A DNA stretch of 64,000 bases from Agrostemma githago (taxonomy: Eukaryota; Streptophyta; Magnoliopsida; Caryophyllales; Caryophyllaceae): NCBI GenBank assembly GCA_958450325.1, contig OY288257.1, positions 56,878,938 to 56,942,937 on the forward strand, read 5' to 3'. Under the pieces are notes generated by a model. That model was not told where the DNA came from, made no database searches, and was given only the letters and a program-made list of their open reading frames with translations. Made by a program: the position numbers and the translations under genes. Below, piece by piece: positions 1-12,239 of this stretch; positions within the stretch are counted from its first letter, which is position 1, and every line of letters begins with the position of its first letter.

Positions 1-978
1 AGGAGGCGTACCCATCAGGGAACTTCAACTTCACTACCCACTCCAACAACGCCTTTCTCTGAGCCTTGTCAAGGCTAAACACGGCTCTCGGTTTGGATCC
101 ATCCCATTTTATGTGCAATTGAGGACGGTCACAAAAAAAATTTAGATCTCGCCGGGAGCTTGTAGTGTCACAACTCTTCCCCTTCACATCAATCACAGTG
201 TGGATCAACTGCTCAAAAAAGTTTTTCTCTATGTACATCACATCTAAATTGTGACGAAGTAACAAAGTACTCCAATATGGTATGTCAAAAAATATGATAC
301 GGTTAAACCAACCATTTTTCAACTTTTTCAGATCTTTGAACTCCTGCTCGGTTCCGTCAACAGTGGATGGGTACTCAGAAATCAACTCCCATGTTTCATC
401 TCCTGAGAGTCGATCAGGTGCGTCATCAAGCACAACCTCACCCTTCTTAAATGCCTTCTTGTTCTTGCTATATGGGTGACCTTCTGGTAGAAACGGTCTA
501 TGACAGTCAAACCAACTAATTTTACTAGAATTTGGAAGATAAAAAGATTTGCTCTCATCCATACAACACGGATATGCTTTCTGACCCGTAGTAGACCACC
601 CCGAGAGCATAACATATGCGAGAAAGTCGTTTATAGCCCACAACAGAGTTGCTTTCAACTGAAAGTTTTGTCTCAAAGAGACATCATAAGTTTCCACCCC
701 TACTTCCCACAGTTGTTTCAATTTCTCAATAACAGGTTGTAAGTAAACATCCAAATGATTTTTCGGGTTGTTGGGTCCAGGGACAATAAGAGATAGGAAG
801 ATGAAAGGCTGCTTCAAACACAACCAAGGAGGTAGGTTATAAGGTGTGATCATCACAGGCCAGCAAGAGTATGACTTACCAAATTGACCGAAAGGTGCAA
901 ATCCATCGATACACAACTCAAGCCTTACATTTCGGGGTTCTAATGCAAAGTGAGGATGTAGTCTATCGAAACGCTTCC
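1..978 (-). CDS. CACTA (En/Spm) transposase fragment, TNP2-like, 3' open at window edge
   Basis: The reverse strand from 978 to 1 is one open frame of about 326 codons with no stop. It matches the core of plant CACTA transposases (Transposase_21/TNP2 family), which cut the CACTA ends for cut-and-paste transposition. Visible family motifs in order are IDGFAPFGQFGKSYSCWPV, TPYNLPPW, VPGPNNPK, LWEVGVETYDVS, FQLKATLLWAINDF, YVMLSGWSTTGQ, SWFDCHRPFLPEGHPY, MYIEKNFFEQLIHTVIDVKG and FPDGYAS. The N-terminal part is missing because an LTR-like sequence starts at 979, inside the gene; the C-terminal part lies left of the window. The open frame suggests fairly recent activity or recent disruption. The family assignment is firm; whether a complete element exists cannot be seen. 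Confidence 0.9.
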
Positions 979-1608
979 TGTAACACCCCGTATTTTTCAA
1001 ATAGAGTTAAAAGTTTAAACATTTATTTAAACCAAGTTTAACGATTGAAAAATTATTTTCGTGAATAAAATGTTTTATTGTCGTTAAATAAAAAAAATTA
1101 TTCCGTATTTAAAGAAATGAAAATTTATTTATCAAATTATTAAAAAATTTATCTTTCGTTAAATAAAGTTTAAAACTCGAAAATAATTTTAATAATGACC
1201 TGTCGTTTTAACATTTTCTCGTCTCGTATTAGAAATAATTTATCGAATTCTTAAACTAATGATTACTTATAACTTTTGTCTCATAATACTATTTACCGTT
1301 TATTTTACTTACCGTCTTACAAATTCCTTTTTAAAAATATATTTTACGGTTTCCTTTATTTTAATTCCATAATCTTATATTTCAAATTTTTAAGGGAAAA
1401 AAAGACGTTTATACGAGAAACGGACCGGAACTCGGGAAATTAGGGGGTCCTAATTACCTCCCACGTACAAACGCCTATTACTACATGCTCACACTCTACT
1501 CTCACCCCTAAGTTACACCACTAAGGGCACTAAGCCACTAACCTATACTAAACAGTAAACACATGACACCTACAAACCTACAGCTACAACCTTCATCTCA
1601 CAATCTCA
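979..1608 (+). repeat. LTR-like fragment starting TGTAACACCCC
   Basis: The TNP2 reading frame stops abruptly at TGTAACACCCCGTATTTTTC. The same start, TGTAACACCCC, opens the solo LTR at 40058, and this type of LTR edge is common in plant Ty3/gypsy chromoviruses. The following 450-600 bp are AT-rich with TTTATTTAAA-type runs like those in the larger copy. I found neither a matching 3' edge nor a target duplication (expected CTTCC), so the right border is approximate and the LTR is probably truncated. Confidence 0.5.
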
Positions 1609-1616
1609 CTACTATA

Positions 1617-2155
1617 CTAGGTTGCACTAATACGAACACGGATACGGGACACGGACACGTATCATATACGTGACACGGCATTTAAAATTTTGTAGGACAC
1701 GGACACGACAGGAAAAAAATCAATATACATATTTAAACAAAGAGAATTTGAAGATTTTTATATGTAAGATATACGTTTGGTTACTTACACTATCACAATT
1801 ATCGTAAAATAATAAAATAAAAATTTAAGTCTTATAAAATTGAAGTTAAAAATCAAATCTTAAAAAATTCAAACAATTGTACTACTATAATATAATTATT
1901 AGTTAGTTATTTAGTCTTATAATAAGTGTTTATAGCATCAAGTAACCACCATGAACCTACAAGGCTACAATACTGTCATTTATTAAATCTGGAACCGAAT
2001 AAATAACGTTAGGTATGTCCGACGAGTCTCTAAATATTACGAACCGGGCCGGACACGTCTCCAAATATGACGAACCGTGTCCGATACGTGTCCAAATAAA
2101 TAAATAAAACCGGACACGGTTTTACAAGTGCCGGAGAAGTGTCCGTGCAACCTAG
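1617..2155. mobile_element. hAT-type MITE with 8-bp target duplication
   Basis: Terminal inverted repeats CTAGGTTGCAC (1617-1627) and its complement (2145-2155) bound 539 bp that contain no ORF. The flanks repeat CTACTATA exactly (1609-1616 and 2156-2163), an 8-bp duplication typical of hAT elements. Both subterminal regions are dense in variants of GGACACGG and its complement, probably transposase-binding repeats. A related GTGTCCGTGTC stretch occurs near 10412. The right target duplication runs straight into the TA microsatellite at 2161. Confidence 0.8.
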
Positions 2156-2156
2156 C

Positions 2157-2313
<157 letters not shown>

Positions 2314-2498
2314 ACCATGTTTCAGTAAGTCTATATTAAAGTTACAGATGACATACGATAAAGTTGTATTTGTTTAAAATTGATATGTAACTATAACATT
2401 CAGCTCTTTTATCACTTATCTCGTGTAACTTAAGCACTTTTTGTGTAAGTTTAACACTTGACCTTATGCATTTAAAATAGTTGTTGCCCTTATTTGAA

Positions 2499-2500
<2 letters not shown>

Positions 2501-2536
<36 letters not shown>
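2501..2536. repeat. (TA)n microsatellite at the left edge of a TIR element
   Basis: Thirty-six bases of pure TA directly precede the element that starts at 2537. Its counterpart on the right is the CT/TA tract at 9036-9176. Elements bounded by TA microsatellites are known in plants (Micron-type MITEs). Confidence 0.85.
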
Positions 2537-2539
<3 letters not shown>

Positions 2540-3082
2540 GTGGAATCAGGTGAGTCCACTTACCTATTTTGAGTCCGTGAGTTCTCATCTTAGCCCTTGA
2601 TTTAATGTTAGATTAATGGTTAAGACTTTTTTTTCATAATTAAGAAAATAACTAACAAATCTGGGTAAATATATAATTTCTCTCTCTCCTCCTTAATTAT
2701 CTCAATGCAAATATTTTCTCTTTCTTATCAATTGTAGACACCCACATTTGGCTGCTAGTGTCTGTAGTAGTTTCCAAAAAACACCCGATGATGATCGGAC
2801 GTAAACATGCTTCTACGCGCTCGGATATGGACTCGAAACCATTAGTTTCTGGCTTGGGCTTTTTACGGAGTACAAATCTCACAAAACCGACCTCAAATTC
2901 AGGCCCAGTGGATCGTTTCCAATCAAATAAGATTAATTTGGGTCAAAACCGACACCGAAAATAAAACCGACTTTTAGCGACCGGGTCAAACCCCGGTCAA
3001 AGCCGTTTCCGAGACACAAAACAGCCATACAAAATATCAAGAATCCAATCCAACGTCTACAAAATATCTAGCCCGTCTGATC

Positions 3083-3188
3083 CACTCGATCGAGTGTCAG
3101 ACCACTCGATCGAGTGGGCCTTCAACATGCCCGTTTTTACACCTTCACTGGGCCACTCGATCGAGTCAACAGGGGCACTCGATCGAGT
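3083..3188. promoter_or_regulatory. Cluster of four ACTCGATCGAGT palindromes upstream of a TATA box
   Basis: CACTCGATCGAGTG occurs at 3083-3096 and 3103-3116, exactly 20 bp apart, and CACTCGATCGAGT at 3154-3166 and 3176-3188, 22 bp apart. The cluster ends 30 bp before the TATA box at 3218. Spacing of about two helical turns suggests paired binding of a dimeric factor on one DNA face. Function is inferred from position only. Confidence 0.7.
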
Positions 3189-3217
3189 AACCCTAGGTCG
3201 GGTGATGGGAGATTTCT

Positions 3218-3225
3218 TATAAATA
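3218..3225 (+). promoter_or_regulatory. TATA box of the Tat solo LTR
   Basis: TATAAATA lies just downstream of the palindrome cluster, followed after about 25 bp by a CT/CA-rich start-like stretch (CTCTCTACACACACAA). The U3 promoter of the LTR is therefore near its 5' end. Equivalent boxes occur on the minus strand in Tat-A (near 32519) and Tat-B (near 45014). Confidence 0.6.
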
Positions 3226-4283
3226 CTCCTCTCTACACACACAATTCACAACTTTTGACACATCTTTCACAGCCCTAATCAACCCTAAAAACATTCTAAT
3301 TACTACCCTAAACCCTAGCTTCTAGGAATCCAAACCCTAACCACCATAACTCAACTTACATAAACCTCGATACTCCCGTGCTAAAACCATAGCTTACGAA
3401 TTCTATCCGAGACTAAGAAACATGTAGGTTGAGGGTGCCAAATCCCGCTCTTCTTTCTTTCTTTCGTCTTCCTCTCGTCCTCTTCGTCCCTTTTTTTTCT
3501 CGTTTTTTTTTTATATATAATATCGATAATATTACTAATATAAGACATTAAAATACTTGTGGATTCGTGTCGAGTGCGAAGGATGACGGGATAAGGAAAT
3601 CCGAATATACAAGGGTGTTTCACCCAATGTTGCTCGTCGTTTATCCCGACACCTCGAGCGCTTGATTGTTGAAGCAAGTCAACGTCAACAATAGCTTTTT
3701 TATTTCGTTTGCGTCATCGTTCATCGCATATTTCATCGATTTTAAAACTATTTTCGAATCAAACATATTTTTTCTAGTTGAGTCGAAACCCGTTGATGCG
3801 GATCCGACATCACACAATCCGCAAGGATTTATTACGATGTCGGGATGCGGAGGGAATCAAATCAAGTCAAGTCCTTTTTAATTAAAGTAATCGCAAAGCG
3901 TCGATCTATTAGATTCGATACCAACTCAATAGTTGGATGTCGTATCTAAACGATTTAGTCAACAAATCTAACTAATACGATTTTCGTTGATGCTAAAATA
4001 GTTGTCATCTAATTCGATAGAATTAATATGACACTATAAACGCGAAGATAATCCATATCGTTTTAGTTTAATTTAAACGACTTATAGCTTTCAAATTTCG
4101 CTCCAAACATTCGATATCGATTCAATAATCGAATATCGGATACGAAGAGTATCAAAATCCGAATCGAGCATAAATTATATAATATTTATGCCCGATTTGA
4201 CAGAATTAGCAATCTACCAAAAATTAAAACGCAATTTCGAAATCAATAAGAATTGCAAAGTGAATCCTAGTTCGTATAGGGGA

Positions 4284-4390
4284 CACTCGATCGAGTGCCT
4301 AGTCCACTCGGTCGAGTGGCACCCGTAAAACGAGACAGAAGGCTACTTTGACAACCACTCGGCCGAGTCTCGCTATGATTCGATCGAGTG
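4284..4390. promoter_or_regulatory. Second ACTCGATCGAGT palindrome cluster of the Tat solo LTR, left half
   Basis: Variants lie at 4284-4297 (CACTCGATCGAGTG), 4305-4318 (CACTCGGTCGAGTG), 4356-4368 (CACTCGGCCGAGT) and 4379-4390. The cluster continues after the nested LTR at about 5952-6062 (ACTCGGTCGAGT forms). The solo LTR at 4401 therefore landed inside this palindrome cluster. Confidence 0.65.
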
Positions 4391-4400
4391 GCCGTGCACT

Positions 4401-5950
4401 TGATAAGGCTAAAGTCGTATCACCTATATCAAAATAACCTAACAAACAACTAACAGGTAGCTAGTAGTAAGTAAGGGTCGAATCCACAGAGAGACGGACG
4501 ATTACCGCTAATTATCTATGAGTCGATTCTAAACTATTCTAATTCTAGTTTGTTTGAATTGTTTTATAAACTAATGTGATTAAGTAAATTAAAGGTTCTA
4601 ATAATATTAAAAGGATCTAGGGTCTTACGGTTCACTATGTAATTAAATTGGGTAAAGTTAATTAATCATTCAATCAATCAATCACAGTTATTTAGGGTAA
4701 AGACACGGCCTCTCGGATCTTATGTCGACCTTAAGATAGATTCTGACGGGCTCTCGCAACTTACCAGATTATCCTACCCACTTACTTGTAAGTCTACCCT
4801 TACCAGGCTTTCGATCTTAGGTTCGGGTTCCTAAACATTCAACTAGTTCAACGTCTCAAACTAATTAAACAACGATACAAAATAAGTAGTAAGGCAATAG
4901 CATATGAATGAACAATTAAACAAATAATCAATCTAACATCCCCAATTCAATTAACATAGATCCCCTTCAACCCTAGATAAATAAATTAGCTACTCATACT
5001 AAAACATAAAGCAATAAAGAAATTAAGCATAATAAAAGACAATATGAAACTAAGAGAAAAGAGAAAAATACCAATTACATAGATTTGAAAGATTGACGAT
5101 CTAAAAGTAGGATTACAAACTAGAAGAATTCTAATGCTAATAAAAACTAAACTAAACTAAGAATATGAAAGTGTAAACTAAACTAATGAATATGAATGTG
5201 AGAAAGTGTTCATAAATCTAACCCCAAGGAGGGTATATATACTAATAAGAAGGAGTCTAACATCTTCTCCTTTCCTAAATAATAAGGAAAAAATAACAAG
5301 CTAAGAATATTACGTAAGATAAGAGTTATGGTAAGTTACGAAGTCTAATAACTGAAAATCCCGCGAAACAGCTTCAAACCGATCGGTTTGGGTCTGAACC
5401 GAGCGGTTTGGGTTCATCCCGAGCGGTTCGGGTTCCTCTACACTGCGCGATGAATTTGAAATACTTTCTGTTTCTTCGTTACTTATCGGAATTGGACGTG
5501 TGATATACCGTTGGAAAACTAAGAGAAAGAGCTTTCTAACGCCATCTGATTCAGCTCAATTGGAGTTGTATAACTCAAGATATTCACGTTTGAAGTTGAC
5601 CCTTGTTTTAGCGATCGTTCTTTCATCTCGATTTGCATTTGTTTGAGCTTTCCAACTTATTTCTTTGTCTTTTCTTATTGTTTCTTCACTCACGTCCTTC
5701 TCCAAGTATTCACTTAATATCCTCTAACTTTTATCACTTCTTCCTTGTAGATTTCATGGCTCGACTCTCGTCATTGCCCAAAATATAGCACAATCGCCTT
5801 CATTTGTTTCGTTTCCTACAAAACGTAAACAAAATACCCGGCATAACAAAGAAGGATGAAAAGCTAGAAAAACAACTCCTAGGATACATAAAATGAACCA
5901 AAATAAAGGAAAGTTGGGGTTATAAATATGTATACAAAATGAGTTCATCA
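4401..5950 (-). mobile_element. Athila-like solo LTR nested in the Tat solo LTR
   Basis: Begins TGATAAGGCTAAAGTCG and ends GAGTTCATCA, with a perfect 5-bp target duplication GCACT (4396-4400 and 5951-5955). Its 1550 bp align collinearly with the 59911-61480 LTR: same TGAT start and a shared GGTCGAATCCACAG block near 4470. Orientation follows that copy, so the transcription sense is minus. It carries its own TATA box (minus strand, 5234-5241) and a palindrome group at 5376-5442. No internal sequence remains. Confidence 0.88.
5376..5442. promoter_or_regulatory. AAACCGATCGGTTT-type palindromes upstream of a minus-strand TATA box
   Basis: A perfect 14-bp palindrome AAACCGATCGGTTT (5376-5389) is followed by two imperfect copies (AACCGAGCGGTTTGGG and CCCGAGCGGTTCGGG) about 20 bp apart. 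On the minus strand they lie about 135-200 bp upstream of CTATATATACCC-type sequence at 5234-5241. The arrangement matches the palindrome-TATA layout of the related LTR at 59911. Confidence 0.6.
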
Positions 5951-6959
5951 GCACTCGGTCGAGTTCCCTCATAACTCGGTCGAGTGACGTCACGAAATCC
6001 GGGACAGAAGTTTTTCAGAGGCCGAGGCCCACTCGGTCGAGTCCCTCAATGACTCGGTCGAGTGGTCCCTTTATCACGACAAACCGCGAGTTCCATAACG
6101 TTGTTTTAGTCTCGTTAATACTTTTTTTATGACTTAGGTCAACACGTGTCACGTGAAATATTACTTTTCAAAACCACGCATCTTCTCATTTGCGTCATTC
6201 CATATCATTCTATATCTTCGCAAACCGTTATTATCGTTATTACCGTTACTAACAAGTTTGTTACTTTTCTTGCTGATTTATTTTCATTGTTTATTTTATT
6301 GTACTAAAATAAACCTCGCATGCTAAATATAACTTTGACGTTAGTATTAGATGCATTAAATCGACATAGCAACCCATTCAATTTTTCGCATGTTTAGGGA
6401 AAACAATGTTTGCATATCATTTCATCGTTCTACTAACGCGCGTATTAAAACGTCATTCGATATCTTAGTAGAGGCCGCTAATGTGCGGGCGGGGTTGAGT
6501 GTTCTTTGTGAACTTCCCAACACGTACCCTCACCCCTTACTCAGAAACCTCAGTTTCCGGATGTCCGAAACCGTTGGCGTACGAGAGTCATTCAATACAC
6601 GGTATCCGATAATGTCGGTATCGGTATCAAATGCAAAGGGACGAGCCCAATAAACTCTGACATCCGAATGGGCCATACTTTGTGCATGGCCCACTAAGAT
6701 ATAGAGTGGGTTCGAACGGGCCCGAACTCCCACAAAGTTCGGTGGCGACTCCACTTCGATTTAAATTTCAATTCGACTCATCTCATATGGAGATTCATTC
6801 GCCTCCCCAAACCCGCGCGTGGCCGCGTCGGGGTGGACCTATGTCATGTCCACATCAATCTTTATAACTGCCACTTTCTCTCACACAACAAGTTTCTTCA
6901 AAATTAAGTTTTTTTCATCTTCACCAAAAAAAATCATCGTTTTCCTACTGCCATTATAC

Positions 6960-8290
6960 GTATGTTACTATGTTACTGCCATAATCCATAAACTATGTTA
7001 CTTTAACTCATATAACGTGTTACTTTAATTCATGAACTGTGTTACTTTAACTCATAAAATTTGTTATGTTGTATAATATTCTCTTGCAAAAACTATTACT
7101 CTAACTCATACAATGTGTTACTCTAATTCATGAACTGCGTTACTTAACTCATAAAATCTATTCTGTTGCATAATAATCTTTTGCTAAAACAAGACTTTCA
7201 ATCAACCAAAAGAATAATGTATGTTTCTATTAAGGATACTCCAAAACAAAAATTGTAAAACTTCATTATAATTCCAATGTTTCACACCTGTAACTATAAG
7301 AACGAGATATTTGAAATCAAATTATAATCATAAACTGTGTTACTGTAACTCATTAAAACTGTGTTACTGTAACTTATTATGTATGTTACTCTAACGCATA
7401 ATGTGTGTTATTCTAACTTATTTTACTCCAATCAAGGATGTTACTCTAACGAATAATGTATGTTACTCTAACAATATATTGTCCTACTCAGAATTTTGCA
7501 TCTTCTTCATCATCATCTTCTTCTTCTCCTGATTCTTCTTCATCGTCAGACGATGATTTACATGACGTTTCCTTCTTCTTCTTCTTCTTCTCATCTACAT
7601 CTTTGAAGATCTGCCCTATGTATGGAGGAAATTCTCACCCACATCATGCTTTTGCATCTACTGAAAAAACAATAACAGTGCCAATAAACGTGGCGAAAAA
7701 AAACAATCAAAACTTGAAATATGGATTAAAGTAACAGATAACAAGAATTAAAGTAACAGATGAAGTGCATTGAAGTAACATTGAATTAAATTAACAAAGA
7801 ATGCTTATACACAAGGTATAAAGTAACAGAGGTCAGACATTAAAGTAACAGATAGTGTGAATTAAGATAACAGATAATGTTCATTAAAATAACATCAGAT
7901 ATAGGTTAGTGCAAAAAATTCATATAATGATAAAAAATGAGAGTATGACGCAGTATCTTACTCTTTGATATTGTTTCCTACTTTGAAGTCATCACGTGCC
8001 ATAATTATAGGAAGCAGTATCTTTTTTTTTCTTTTTTATATGGCGTTACTCTTTGATATTGTTTCCTATTTTGGTGGCAATCACGTCCCATTATTATAGG
8101 AAACAATATTTTTTTTTAGTATGGCAGTTTCCTAAATTCTTAGGACACTCAAATGCACTACAATAACAGATGAAAAGCACTAAAGTAACGACTGGAGTGT
8201 ATTAAAGTAACACGACATATAAAGTAACAGATGGTAGACATTAAAGTAACAGATGCTCTACACTAAAGTAACGCAGTATATGAACTACAA
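6960..8290. repeat. Opposed arrays of a TGTTACTTTAAC motif (foldback-like)
   Basis: From about 6960 to 7480 the plus strand repeats TGTTACTYTAACTCAT many times. From about 7727 to 8290 it repeats the complement, ATTAAAGTAACAGAT. The two arrays face each other across about 250 bp holding a poly-Ser-coding tract. This looks like the subterminal arrays of a TIR or foldback transposon. No unit is perfect, so the arrays are old. Confidence 0.6.
7488..7660 (-). pseudogene. Possible FAR1/MULE-related exon fragment
   Basis: On the minus strand one frame reads EFPPYIGQIFKDVDEK, followed by a lysine- and acid-rich stretch ending in a stop near 7487. PYIGQxF followed by an acidic segment resembles the N-terminus of FAR1/FHY3-like proteins, which derive from MULE transposases. 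A CAG preceded by a T-run near 7660 could be a splice acceptor. The match is short and the rest of the domain is absent, so this is a weak call. Confidence 0.3.
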
Positions 8291-8482
8291 TAACTCAATA
8301 TATTGTGCGTGCGCAAATTTCATATGATGAATCAGGCATTCAACAGTATGCAGTTTCCCATATTGTAAACGTAAAAACTAATAATTGAGTAGCATCTTAA
8401 TGACTTCCGTGGCGATTCCAGTATAAATTACAAAGCATATACTCACCATTTGTGTGTTCTACGATTTGCATATGAATCTATG

Positions 8483-8584
8483 ATGAATGACACGACCATG
8501 AAAGCAATATCAACATGAAAATTGACGCAAAACATGAATGACACGACCATGAAAGCAATATCAACATGAAAATTGACGCAAAAC
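8483..8584. repeat. Two tandem copies of a 51-bp unit
   Basis: ATGAATGACACGACCATGAA starts the unit at 8483 and again at 8534; both 51-bp copies look identical. Partial copies with CAAATTGACGCAAA and AAAGCAATATC follow to about 8660. GAATGAATGAAT tetranucleotide runs lie at 8758-8770 and 8834-8860. No coding sense is evident. Confidence 0.8.
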
Positions 8585-9034
8585 ATGAACGCAAATTGAC
8601 GCAAATTAATCAAGATGATGAATAAAAATTGACGCAAAACATGAAAGCAATATCGAAACTCACCATTGTTATACTCGATGAATTGCTTATCAACAGTTAA
8701 TGAAGATGTCGTGATCATTGAATTCATAGTAAAAGAATTTCGAGCACAAATTTAATTGAATGAATGAATGAACGTGATGATCGATGGGAGCGTTTTATTT
8801 TTTATTTTTTAAGTTTTGATGAACCTGTAACATGAATGAATGAATGAATGAATGAATGAGAAATGAAAGTGATTATGGGAGTTATTGTTTCCTAAAATCA
8901 TGGGTGTTATTTTAGGATACTAAATATTTTTTTTTAAATACAAAATATTAGGATGCATCTTGTCCATCCATCCTCATCTCATCGGATGGGATGAGGACTT
9001 AGGAACTCAATATAGATGAGGGACTCATTAGAAC

Positions 9035-9176
<142 letters not shown>

Positions 9177-9264
9177 AAAGTTACTACGTATATCGATGAT
9201 TTCTCTCACCTATGAATATTGCACAATAACCAAATGTATGAAATTGATTGGAATGGAGTGAGTG

Positions 9265-9721
9265 AAATAATTCTACGTATCTAATTGATAGTTTATTAAC
9301 TTTTCAGATTCTTAATCGAGATAATTGAGTAATTTTTGTTACAAAGCTAATTATATTTTTCCTAAATTTTTCCATGATAATTAAATAAAAATAAAATTAT
9401 ATCACGAAACCAATACTCGCAAAATACATACATAAAATTTCACTCTGTATGAAATTGATTGTATGAAATACTTTGAAATTTTGATTAAAAAATATAAAGA
9501 AAATATATTTTTTAATGTAATAAAAAAAAATTAAACTACGGAGTGAAATTTTATGTATGTATTTTGCGAGTATTGGTTTCGTGATATAATTTTATTTTTA
9601 TTTAATTATCTTGGAAAAATTTAGGAAAAATATAATTAGCTTTGTAACAAAAATTACTCAATTATCTCGATTAAGAATCTGAAAAGTTAATAAAGTATCA
9701 ATTAGATACGTAGAAGTATTT
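9265..9721. repeat. Long near-perfect hairpin, 185-bp arms
   Basis: Positions 9265-9449 and 9537-9721 are reverse complements over 185 bp with about four mismatches by eye, separated by an 87-bp AT-rich spacer. Distinctive blocks CTACGTATCTAATTGAT and CACGAAACCAATACTCGC occur in both arms. A foldback MITE is the simplest reading. Transcripts would form a long double strand that Dicer-like enzymes could process. I could not define a target duplication. Confidence 0.85.
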
Positions 9722-12239
9722 ATAAGCAATGCACTAAAAACAAAACTTTACAATTACGTGCATTATTGCATAGGATATATACTAGTTATAATATTATAAT
9801 AGTACAACTATTTGAAATTTTTATGATTTGATGTTTAACTGTAGTTTATACGACTTTAATTTCTATTTTGATATTTTATGATAATTGCGAATTTGCAAGT
9901 AGCAAAACCTTTAGTGATAAAAAACTTCACATTCTCTTTATTTAAATATGTATTTATTTAAATTATGGTATAATATTAATAATCAATAATTAAAATTAAA
10001 ATTTTAATAATTTATTATAACTTAGTGTTTAATATGAAAATATGTTACTCTATTACTTATTAATATTATTATTCGTGTAAAATGAAGAGGTGTTTTGGTG
10101 AAAAAATGGAGAGGTTTATAAAGGGAAAAATAAATTACTCTTTTAGTTAATATGTTTAATTTTTTACTCTTTTAATTAAACTAAGTCAAATAATATTTAA
10201 ATAAATATTTGTAATTTTTTATTTATATTTTTCAATTTTTTAATTTATCATAAAAACAAATTTGTGTATTGAGAATTTTATAAATTAATTGTTGATTTAT
10301 TTTCTTAATTATTTGTTTCCATAATTGAGAATTGAAAGTTTCGAGGAAATTTTTTTAATGTGAGGATGACACATAGCTAGTGTTATCCTTTTAGTATAAA
10401 GGGGATTTTCGCCGTGTCCGTGTCATATAACATATAAGCGCCGTATCACGTGTGGAAATAATATACAAAGTACATATTCAAAACTGATAGTGCCATTTGC
10501 TTATTTTAGAAGTAAAAAATATACATAGTAATATTCTCTAAGATTCATAAATTAGTTGACAAAATATTAATTTTGTTTTATTACTTTAGATCCATATTAA
10601 TGTTAATTTTAATTTTAAAACTATAATCACCAATACAGTAAAAAGCACAAATTGTATAATATGATTTTCACATAATTAGACTCGTTATCAAAAAAACTTT
10701 TTAGTTATAGTTATGATAAAACTCGGGCAAAGTGATTCATTTTGTGAGACTATATAAAAAACATGAGAACGACGCATAGAACATATTTTCTAGTGTTGCT
10801 GTAAACCGATAAACAACGAAGAAATGAAACAATAGATATCGTAAAAAAATCTTACCGAAGAAGATTATCACCAATATACACAATTGTTGCTTCTTGAACG
10901 AATAATTTGATGGATTAGTTTGAGGAAGTAAATCAATATATGTTGAAATGATATGATGGATTAATTCGACTACTGAATGATGCAGAGTTAACAGACAGTA
11001 AACTTTAATATTGTATTAGGATTTTTAATAAATTAGGTTTTAATTATATAATACTGTAGTAGTTGTATTAGAGTTTAAATTTTTTTTAATTCCGAATTAA
11101 TTAGGCTGCTTTTATGGTCAGGTTAATTAAGCGTGAGGACGGGATTGTGAAGATTGGATTGTGAAGTCCGAAATTGTTTCAGCACGGATTAATAGCTTCC
11201 CCATGAAAGATTTACCATAATAACCTTGGGTTAATGAGGATTGAATATTCTTAAAGAGTCGTGTTTTTTCCTAATGATAATTTACCAATCCTAACAATAA
11301 TTTACCAATTTGTCCCTCCAATTTTCCCAACATTCTCAAAAATTATGAATGAGATGATCTGATTTCTTCTCTCATCTCACCGAAATTTGTCAGGCACAAC
11401 CACACGTCAATTCTTCAACTAAATCCCTAATTCAATTGAGTTAATTCAATAACTTGCAAATTGCAACCCTTATCAATTATGGGGTAATTGTTTTTGAAGT
11501 TAATATTTTGATTTTTTAGGGTTTTCATATCCTCCGCTGCAATAAAGATGACAACTTGATTGACATTCAATCAAGGAAACCATGATTCTAAATTTGTTTC
11601 AACATAAAGCATCACTGTCCTTTGATTTGATAAAACCATCAAAATTCAAAAGAGAATCCACATATCCTTCTGAATGAATTACTTCTTATTATACTTATCG
11701 AATTACTTCGTATTATACTTACCGACTTACCGCAGAAGAGGAATGAAGAACAAAGTAATCTTCAAGATATTAAGATAAGAAAAGAAAAATTATGGAGAGG
11801 GTAAAGTTGGAAAATCTTAGATAAATTCGTTAGGATTGAGTAAAGCATTGTTAGGAAAAAGTAATTCCGTTCTAAAATGCTCAATTGTAAGAGGTGTCAC
11901 CTCATTGCCGTTGGTGCTTAATCAATATATATATTATAAAGGAGGAAGTTTTCGAGCGATATGATTGGTTCGTTACATCACAAACTCAATTTAGGAAAGT
12001 ATCATTAATAATAAAAAAATCAAATAGAGAATCTTTTAATTATTACAATCAATATACTTAATCTACTATATCAATGTGATGTTTTATAAATTTTCATCTT
12101 AAAATCTTTAAATTTAATTTAACAAAAATTTATCGTAAATAAAATTATAAAAATGAATTAATTAGATTCGTGGTAAAAAATGCTTTTATTAGAGTATAAA
12201 TTTCATATTATTTGCTCGAAAAAGTGATGAATTTATTAC
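9722..12239. other. AT-rich interval without recognisable genes
   Basis: About 2.5 kb of AT-rich DNA with no ORF over 60 codons and no family I recognise. A patch at about 10405-10455 (GCCGTGTCCGTGTC) resembles the hAT MITE at 1617. Around 11100-11900 the base composition is less skewed and could hide an old element, but I see no terminal repeats. Confidence 0.5.

Larger units (their letters stand above)
2733..6854 (+). mobile_element. Solo LTR of a Tat-lineage Ty3/gypsy element (itself interrupted)
   Basis: Starts TGTAGACACCCACATTTGG and ends GACCTATGTCATGTCCACA, the same edges as the Tat-A and Tat-B LTRs further right, in plus orientation. The 5-bp target duplication TCAAT lies at 2728-2732 and 6855-6859. 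No internal region remains, so this is a solo LTR left by LTR-LTR recombination. Its own length is about 2.57 kb once the nested LTR at 4401-5950 and its duplication are removed. It contains palindrome clusters and a TATA box, listed separately. The small ORFs inside are not genes. Confidence 0.9.

Noticed and set aside
3083..6064. Regularly spaced CACTCGATCGAGTG repeats as a CRISPR-like array
   Set aside because: Plant nuclear DNA inside an LTR, self-complementary repeats, about 6-bp gaps between paired copies, and the same clusters in other LTR copies of the family.
7456..7734. Plus-strand poly-Ser/Phe ORF as a gene
   Set aside because: Low-complexity TTC/TCT repeat; the minus strand gives the more meaningful reading.
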